17,571 nucleotides of DNA, taken from assembly GCA_002339725.1 (NCBI GenBank), contig DDKN01000045.1:1-17571 (forward strand), in the 5' to 3' direction. Position 1 is the stretch's first letter; each line of letters starts with the position of its first letter. The stretch comes from Thiobacillus sp. UBA2597 (GTDB lineage Bacteria; Pseudomonadota; Gammaproteobacteria; Burkholderiales; Thiobacillaceae). Shown piece by piece: positions 13,648 through 17,571 of the stretch. The notes under the pieces were generated by a model, which worked only from the letters and a program-made list of their open reading frames with translations, was not told where the DNA came from and did no database searches. The position numbers and the translations under genes were made by a program.

Positions 13648-15315
13648 ATGCCGAATTTGCTGTTGATGAAGCTCATTCGAGCCCTGAATCAATTCACGAT
13701 CGGCACCCGCCTGCTTGGCCTGACCCTGTTTCTCTCGCTCATGATGCTCGCCACCGGCCTGGCCGGCATTTGGGGCATCCGGGAGGCGACCGAAGCGATC
13801 TCCCGAATATATGACAGCAACGTCAGCGCCATGAACGACATGCAGCTGATTCGGCACAAACAGATGCGCATCCGCAACCTGGCCCTGGAGGCCCGCCTGG
13901 GTGCCGATGCCTTCCTGGCCCAGGAAAAATTCGACGAAATCGACAAGGAGATCCGCAGTATCGGTGAAATGGTCAACGCCTACGGCCAGCGCGCCATGAC
14001 GCCGGAGGAAAAGGCCCTGTTCGAGAAATATTCGGCCTCCCGCATGCGCTTCGGCGTGGAAGGCCTGATGAAGCTGCGCGACCTCTACAGCGCGGAGGAT
14101 TGGACGGCTGCGGACCGGCATTACCAAGCCGTGGTCAATCCCGCCTTCGCCGCGGTATCGGCCGACACCGACGCCCTGATCAGCTTCCAACTCCAGGCCG
14201 CCCAAGGCTCGCGCGATGCGATCGGCAAGCTGTCGGGCATCCTGCTCACCCTGGCCAGCGCCACCATGGCGGCCGGCCTGATCCTGTCGATCCTGCTCTC
14301 CCTGGCCATCCGTCGCAGCATCGTCGGCTGCGCCAGCGGCCTGGAGCAGGCCGCCGGACGGCTGGCCAAGGGCGACCTGACCGGGACCGCCAACGTGGTC
14401 GGCAGGGACGAACTGTCCCGGGTCGCCACCGCCTTCAACCACATGAGCGCGGAGTTTTCCAACCTGATCGGTGAAATCCGACGCTCGGCCGAGGAGGTGA
14501 GCCAGGCCGCCGCCCGCACCGCCGAGGACAGCCAAGCGGTGCTGGCCACCTCCAGCCGGCAGGAGGCGATCGCCCACGCTGCCGCCGAGACTGCCCACAG
14601 CCTGTCGGCCACCATCGCCCGGGTCGGGGAAAACATCGAAAACATGGTGGCCGTGACAGATCAGGCCAGCCAACTCGCCCGTCAGGGCGAGGCGGTCGTC
14701 ACCCGGGCAGCCCAAGGGATCCAGGCCATCTCCAGCTCGGTCAACCGCTCGTCCGAGGTGGTGCTCAGGCTGGGCCAGCACTCGGATGAGATCGGCCGCA
14801 TCGTCAATGTGATCAAGGACATCGCCGATTTGACCAATCTGCTCGCCCTCAATGCCGCAATCGAAGCGGCCCGGGCCGGCGAGCAGGGCCGGGGCTTCGC
14901 CGTGGTGGCCGACGAAGTGCGCAAACTGGCGGAACGCACGAGCAAGGCGACTGCCGAGATCTCCGACACCATCGCGACGATCCAGGCCGAAACCGGCAAG
15001 GCGGTGTCGGCCATCGAGCAGGGCAGCCAGGAAGTGGCCCAAGGCGTGGAAATGGCAATTCAAGCCGGTCACGCCATCGCCGAGATCAGCCAAGTCGTGA
15101 CAAATGCCACCGCCCTCATCCACAATATCGACCACATCCGACGGGAGCAGGATGCCGCCAGCCAGGCGATCGCCCAACAAGTGGACGAAATCCTGGCCAC
15201 CGCCAAACAAAATCGAGATGCCGCGGAGAGTTCGACCGAGGCGGCCCAAGGCATGACCCAACTGGCGAGCCGGCTGAAGGACGCTGTCAGCCGGTTCAAG
15301 TTGGCGTATAACTAA
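13648..15315 (+). CDS. Methyl-accepting chemotaxis protein (transmembrane chemoreceptor)
   Basis: Senses a ligand in the periplasm and controls CheA through CheW/CheV. It has 555 residues. TM1 is about 21-43; a periplasmic helical domain (44-195) looks like a four-helix-bundle sensor; TM2 is about 196-220, HAMP about 220-272, then the long cytoplasmic coiled coil. The signalling tip holds LNAAIEAARAGEQGRGFAVV (401-420), essentially canonical. Distances from HAMP to tip and tip to end (about 133 and 140 residues) fit a 40-heptad receptor better than the 36-heptad enteric type; this is an estimate. There is no C-terminal pentapeptide for CheR docking. A TTG at 13642 is an alternative start with GGAG closer to it. 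The ligand cannot be predicted. Confidence 0.95.
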   Translation: MPNLLLMKLIRALNQFTIGTRLLGLTLFLSLMMLATGLAGIWGIREATEAISRIYDSNVSAMNDMQLIRHKQMRIRNLALEARLGADAFLAQEKFDEIDKEIRSIGEMVNAYGQRAMTPEEKALFEKYSASRMRFGVEGLMKLRDLYSAEDWTAADRHYQAVVNPAFAAVSADTDALISFQLQAAQGSRDAIGKLSGILLTLASATMAAGLILSILLSLAIRRSIVGCASGLEQAAGRLAKGDLTGTANVVGRDELSRVATAFNHMSAEFSNLIGEIRRSAEEVSQAAARTAEDSQAVLATSSRQEAIAHAAAETAHSLSATIARVGENIENMVAVTDQASQLARQGEAVVTRAAQGIQAISSSVNRSSEVVLRLGQHSDEIGRIVNVIKDIADLTNLLALNAAIEAARAGEQGRGFAVVADEVRKLAERTSKATAEISDTIATIQAETGKAVSAIEQGSQEVAQGVEMAIQAGHAIAEISQVVTNATALIHNIDHIRREQDAASQAIAQQVDEILATAKQNRDAAESSTEAAQGMTQLASRLKDAVSRFKLAYN

Positions 15316-15347
15316 CGCTGTAATTTCGAGCAGACAGGAAGACGACG

Positions 15348-16289
15348 ATGTCAGAACTGCTTAAACGGATCGACGCCCGAACCAAGCTGGCCGGGGCCAA
15401 CAAGCTGGAGATCCTGCTCTTCACCCTGGGTACCGACCAGAACACCGGCCGCAAGGAAACCTTCGGCATCAATGTGTTCAAGGTACGCGAGGTGATGCGC
15501 ATCCCCGAGATCACCCGGGCGCCGGAGATGCCCGCGGCGGTGGAAGGCATGGTCAGCCTGCGCGGGGCGTTGGTGCCGGTGATCGACCTGGCCAAATACA
15601 TCGGCGTGATGACCGATGCGCCGCCGGCGATCATGATCGTCACCGAATACAACGGCCAGACCCAGGGCTTCCTGGTGGGTGAGGTCGACACCATCCTGCG
15701 CATCGACTGGTCCGAGATGAAAGTGCCGCCGGCCATGCTGACTGCCCAAATGGGCGGCCTGGTCACCGCGGTGAGCGAATTGAACGACGGCCGGCTGGTG
15801 ATGATGCTGGACGTGGAGAAGATCCTGTCCGACACCACCCACTATGACGACAGCCATCTGTTCCAGAATCTGACACCGATCGGCAAGCCCGATCGCACCG
15901 TGTTCTATGCCGATGATTCCTCGGTGGCCCGCAACCAGGTCGAGCGCACGCTGGAGGCGATCGGGGTCAAGGGCATTGCCGCCATCAATGGCAAGCAGGC
16001 TTGGGAAGAACTGCAGAAGATCGCGGCCCAGGCCGAACTGGCCGGCCGGCCGGTGCACGATTACGTGCAGCTGGTGCTGACCGATGTCGAAATGCCGGAG
16101 ATGGATGGCTATGTGCTGACCAAGAACATCAAGTCCGACCCCCGCTTCAAGGGCATTCCGGTCCTGATGCACTCCTCGCTCTCCTCCGAGGCCAACAAGA
16201 ACCTCGGGATTTCCGTCGGGGTGGACGAATATGTCCCCAAATTCGAGCCGCACCGCCTGGCCGAAGTGCTCAGCCGGATGCTGAAGTGA
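15348..16289 (+). CDS. cheV: Chemotaxis coupling protein CheV (first copy)
   Basis: Hybrid adaptor: an N-terminal CheW domain (about 15-165) couples receptors to the kinase CheA, and a C-terminal receiver (about 184-313) can be phosphorylated to tune sensitivity. It has 313 residues. The receiver keeps acidic Asp189/Asp190, phospho-acceptor Asp246 in LTDVEMPEMDG, and Lys298 in VPKF. The opening RIDARTKLAGANKLEILLF is typical of CheV. It has a five-residue longer loop (around DQNTGRK, residues 30-36) than its neighbour. AGGAA sits before the ATG, and 32 bp separate it from the chemoreceptor gene, so co-transcription is likely. Confidence 0.95.
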   Translation: MSELLKRIDARTKLAGANKLEILLFTLGTDQNTGRKETFGINVFKVREVMRIPEITRAPEMPAAVEGMVSLRGALVPVIDLAKYIGVMTDAPPAIMIVTEYNGQTQGFLVGEVDTILRIDWSEMKVPPAMLTAQMGGLVTAVSELNDGRLVMMLDVEKILSDTTHYDDSHLFQNLTPIGKPDRTVFYADDSSVARNQVERTLEAIGVKGIAAINGKQAWEELQKIAAQAELAGRPVHDYVQLVLTDVEMPEMDGYVLTKNIKSDPRFKGIPVLMHSSLSSEANKNLGISVGVDEYVPKFEPHRLAEVLSRMLK

Positions 16290-16299
16290 GGTCTAGCCC

Positions 16300-17238
16300 A
16301 TGAACGAACTCGAACAAGCCAAACTGATCGATGCCGTCGATGCCCGCACCAAGCTGGCCGGCTCCAACAAGATGGAGCTCCTGTTGTTCTCGCTTGGCAC
16401 CCATGAAACCTTCGGCATCAACGTGTTCAAGGTGCGTGAGGTCTCACCCACCCCGCCGATCACCCTGACCCCGAACATGCCCTACGGCGTGGAAGGCGTG
16501 ATCTCGCTGCGTGGCAGCATCATCCCGGTCATCACCCTGGCCAAGTTCATCAAGCTGGAAAACGCACCGGAGGGGATCGGCCAGACCATGATCGTCACCG
16601 AGTTCTCGCGCCACACCCAGGGCTTCCTGGTGGACGATGTCGACCGCATCATCCGGGTCGATTGGGACAAGGTCAAGCCGCCGGAGAACATGATCGCCGG
16701 GCAGGAGGGCCTGATCACGGCCATCACCGAACTTGCCGACGGACGCCTGGTCTCGATTCTCGACGTCGAACGCATCCTGTCCGAGGTGCTGGGTGAAAAG
16801 CCGATGCCGACCCTGCCGCGCTTCGAGGGCAAAGAGGAAACCACCGTGTTCTTCGCCGACGACTCCACCGTCGCCCGCAAGGAGATCATGATGGTGCTGG
16901 ACAAGCTGGGCGCCAAACACATTCAGGCCAACGATGGCCTCGAGGCCTGGGAAAAGCTGCAGAACATGGCCAACCGGGCCGCCTCGGAAGGCCGCCCGAT
17001 GCGCGACCAGATCCAATTGATCCTGGTCGATGCCGAAATGCCCGAGATGGACGGCTATGTGTTGACCAAGAACATCAAGTCGGACAACCGCTTCGCCGGC
17101 ATTCCGGTGATCATGCACTCCTCCCTGTCTTCCGAGGCCAACCGTACCATGGGCCAGCGCGTCGGGGTCGATGCCTATGTCGCCAAGTTCGATCCCGCCG
17201 TCCTGGCCGACACCCTCATGGCCTTCATCAAACGCTAG
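16300..17238 (+). CDS. cheV: Chemotaxis coupling protein CheV (second, tandem copy)
   Basis: Paralogue of the gene just upstream, 10 bp away and in the same direction. It has 312 residues with the same CheW-receiver order. The receiver has Asp187/Asp188, phospho-acceptor Asp244 in LVDAEMPEMDG and Lys296 in VAKF, so it should be phosphorylatable. The two copies share blocks such as DARTKLAG, ETFGINVFKVREV, MDGYVLTKNIKSD and HSSLSSEAN. They differ widely in CheW-domain surface stretches and in the linker (EKPMPTLPRFEGKEE here), so this is an old duplication rather than a recent copy. No strong ribosome binding site was found; a GAGGT overlapping the preceding stop may serve. Confidence 0.95.
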   Translation: MNELEQAKLIDAVDARTKLAGSNKMELLLFSLGTHETFGINVFKVREVSPTPPITLTPNMPYGVEGVISLRGSIIPVITLAKFIKLENAPEGIGQTMIVTEFSRHTQGFLVDDVDRIIRVDWDKVKPPENMIAGQEGLITAITELADGRLVSILDVERILSEVLGEKPMPTLPRFEGKEETTVFFADDSTVARKEIMMVLDKLGAKHIQANDGLEAWEKLQNMANRAASEGRPMRDQIQLILVDAEMPEMDGYVLTKNIKSDNRFAGIPVIMHSSLSSEANRTMGQRVGVDAYVAKFDPAVLADTLMAFIKR

Positions 17239-17275
17239 GTAGAATGTGGGATAGCCTAATGCACAGAGGAAACAC

Positions 17276-17571
17276 ATGCCCGACAAGAATTTGAAATTCC
17301 TGGTGGTGGACGACTTCTCCACCATGCGCCGGATCGTGCGCAATCTGCTCAAGGAACTGGGCTTCACCAATGTGGACGAGGCCGAGGACGGAGCGGTTGC
17401 CTTGCAAAAACTCAAGACCATCGGCAATTTCCAATTCGTGGTCAGCGATTGGAACATGCCCAACATGACGGGGATCGAGTTGCTCAAGGCGATCCGGGCT
17501 GACGAAAGCCTGAAACACCTGCCCGTGCTGATGATTACGGCAGAGGCAAAAAAGGAGAACATCGTCGAGGC
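17276..17571 (+). CDS. cheY: Chemotaxis response regulator CheY (3' end outside window)
   Basis: Single-domain receiver that carries the phosphoryl signal from CheA to FliM in the flagellar switch. The first 98 residues are visible. Asp12/Asp13 lie in VVDDFSTMRRI, phospho-acceptor Asp58 in VVSDWNMPNMTG, and the switch Thr88 in LMITAEAKKENI, all matching canonical CheY. The conserved Lys and switch Tyr lie beyond the window edge. A good AGAGGA ribosome binding site (17265-17270) precedes the ATG. It follows the second cheV after 37 bp; a TAGAAT at 17240-17245 might be a weak extra promoter. cheZ would be the expected next gene, which I cannot see. Confidence 0.97.
   Translation, partial: MPDKNLKFLVVDDFSTMRRIVRNLLKELGFTNVDEAEDGAVALQKLKTIGNFQFVVSDWNMPNMTGIELLKAIRADESLKHLPVLMITAEAKKENIVE

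Noticed and set aside
13603..15261. 552-codon open frame on the - strand opposite the chemoreceptor gene
   Set aside because: Shadow frame; the + strand product has full MCP domain structure.
17240..17245. TAGAAT as a cheY promoter -10 element
   Set aside because: No matching -35 box is seen; the gap is only 37 bp and readthrough from cheV is simpler.
1..17571. Mobile elements, CRISPR arrays, tRNA or phage genes
   Set aside because: None was recognised by reading both strands; coding is continuous with housekeeping genes of even GC-rich composition.

Overview
The window is GC-rich, densely coded proteobacterial DNA. It holds two functional blocks: a cbb3-type cytochrome c oxidase locus (1-6274, all + strand) and a flagellar/chemotaxis locus (6275-17571, both strands). 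Gene content and protein style (CcoNOQP with CcoGH, FlrBC-type regulators, FliI with an 'RRNEDR' linker, CheV) suggest a motile betaproteobacterium, possibly of the Hydrogenophilales, Rhodocyclales or Nitrosomonadales. That placement is inferred from general likeness and was not tested with a tree. No tRNA, rRNA, CRISPR array, insertion sequence or attachment site was seen, and no non-coding gap exceeds 300 bp; the largest is about 140 bp.

Oxidase block. The window opens inside a copper P-type ATPase (ccoI, C-terminal third), followed by ccoS. A 92-bp gap carries a nearly perfect FNR/ANR box. Then come ccoN, ccoO, ccoQ and ccoP, which make the high-affinity proton-pumping terminal oxidase. 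A strong 12-bp hairpin without a U-tract separates ccoP from the assembly genes ccoG and ccoH. The last gene in this direction is a 43-residue one-helix membrane protein of DUF3149 type. CcoI and CcoS supply and mature copper and cofactors, CcoG reduces copper for assembly, and CcoH stabilises the complex. The FNR box fits low-oxygen induction.

Flagellar block on the - strand, read from 13508 down to 6275: a soluble sensor kinase (FleS/FlrB-like), a sigma-54 activator (FleR/FlrC-like), then fliE, fliF, fliG, fliH and fliI, covering the MS ring, the C-ring rotor protein and the export ATPase. Most genes overlap or nearly abut. fliI ends base-to-base against the DUF3149 gene, and no fliJ lies at its usual place after fliI.

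Chemotaxis block on the + strand: a transmembrane methyl-accepting chemotaxis protein with a sigma-28-like promoter, two tandem cheV paralogues (CheW domain plus receiver), and the start of cheY, cut by the window end.

Most of the window is canonical. I see no clear undescribed system. The most useful leads are the tiny DUF3149 protein as a possible oxidase-associated subunit, the ccoP-ccoG hairpin, the paired CheV proteins, and the promoter arrangement around fliE.
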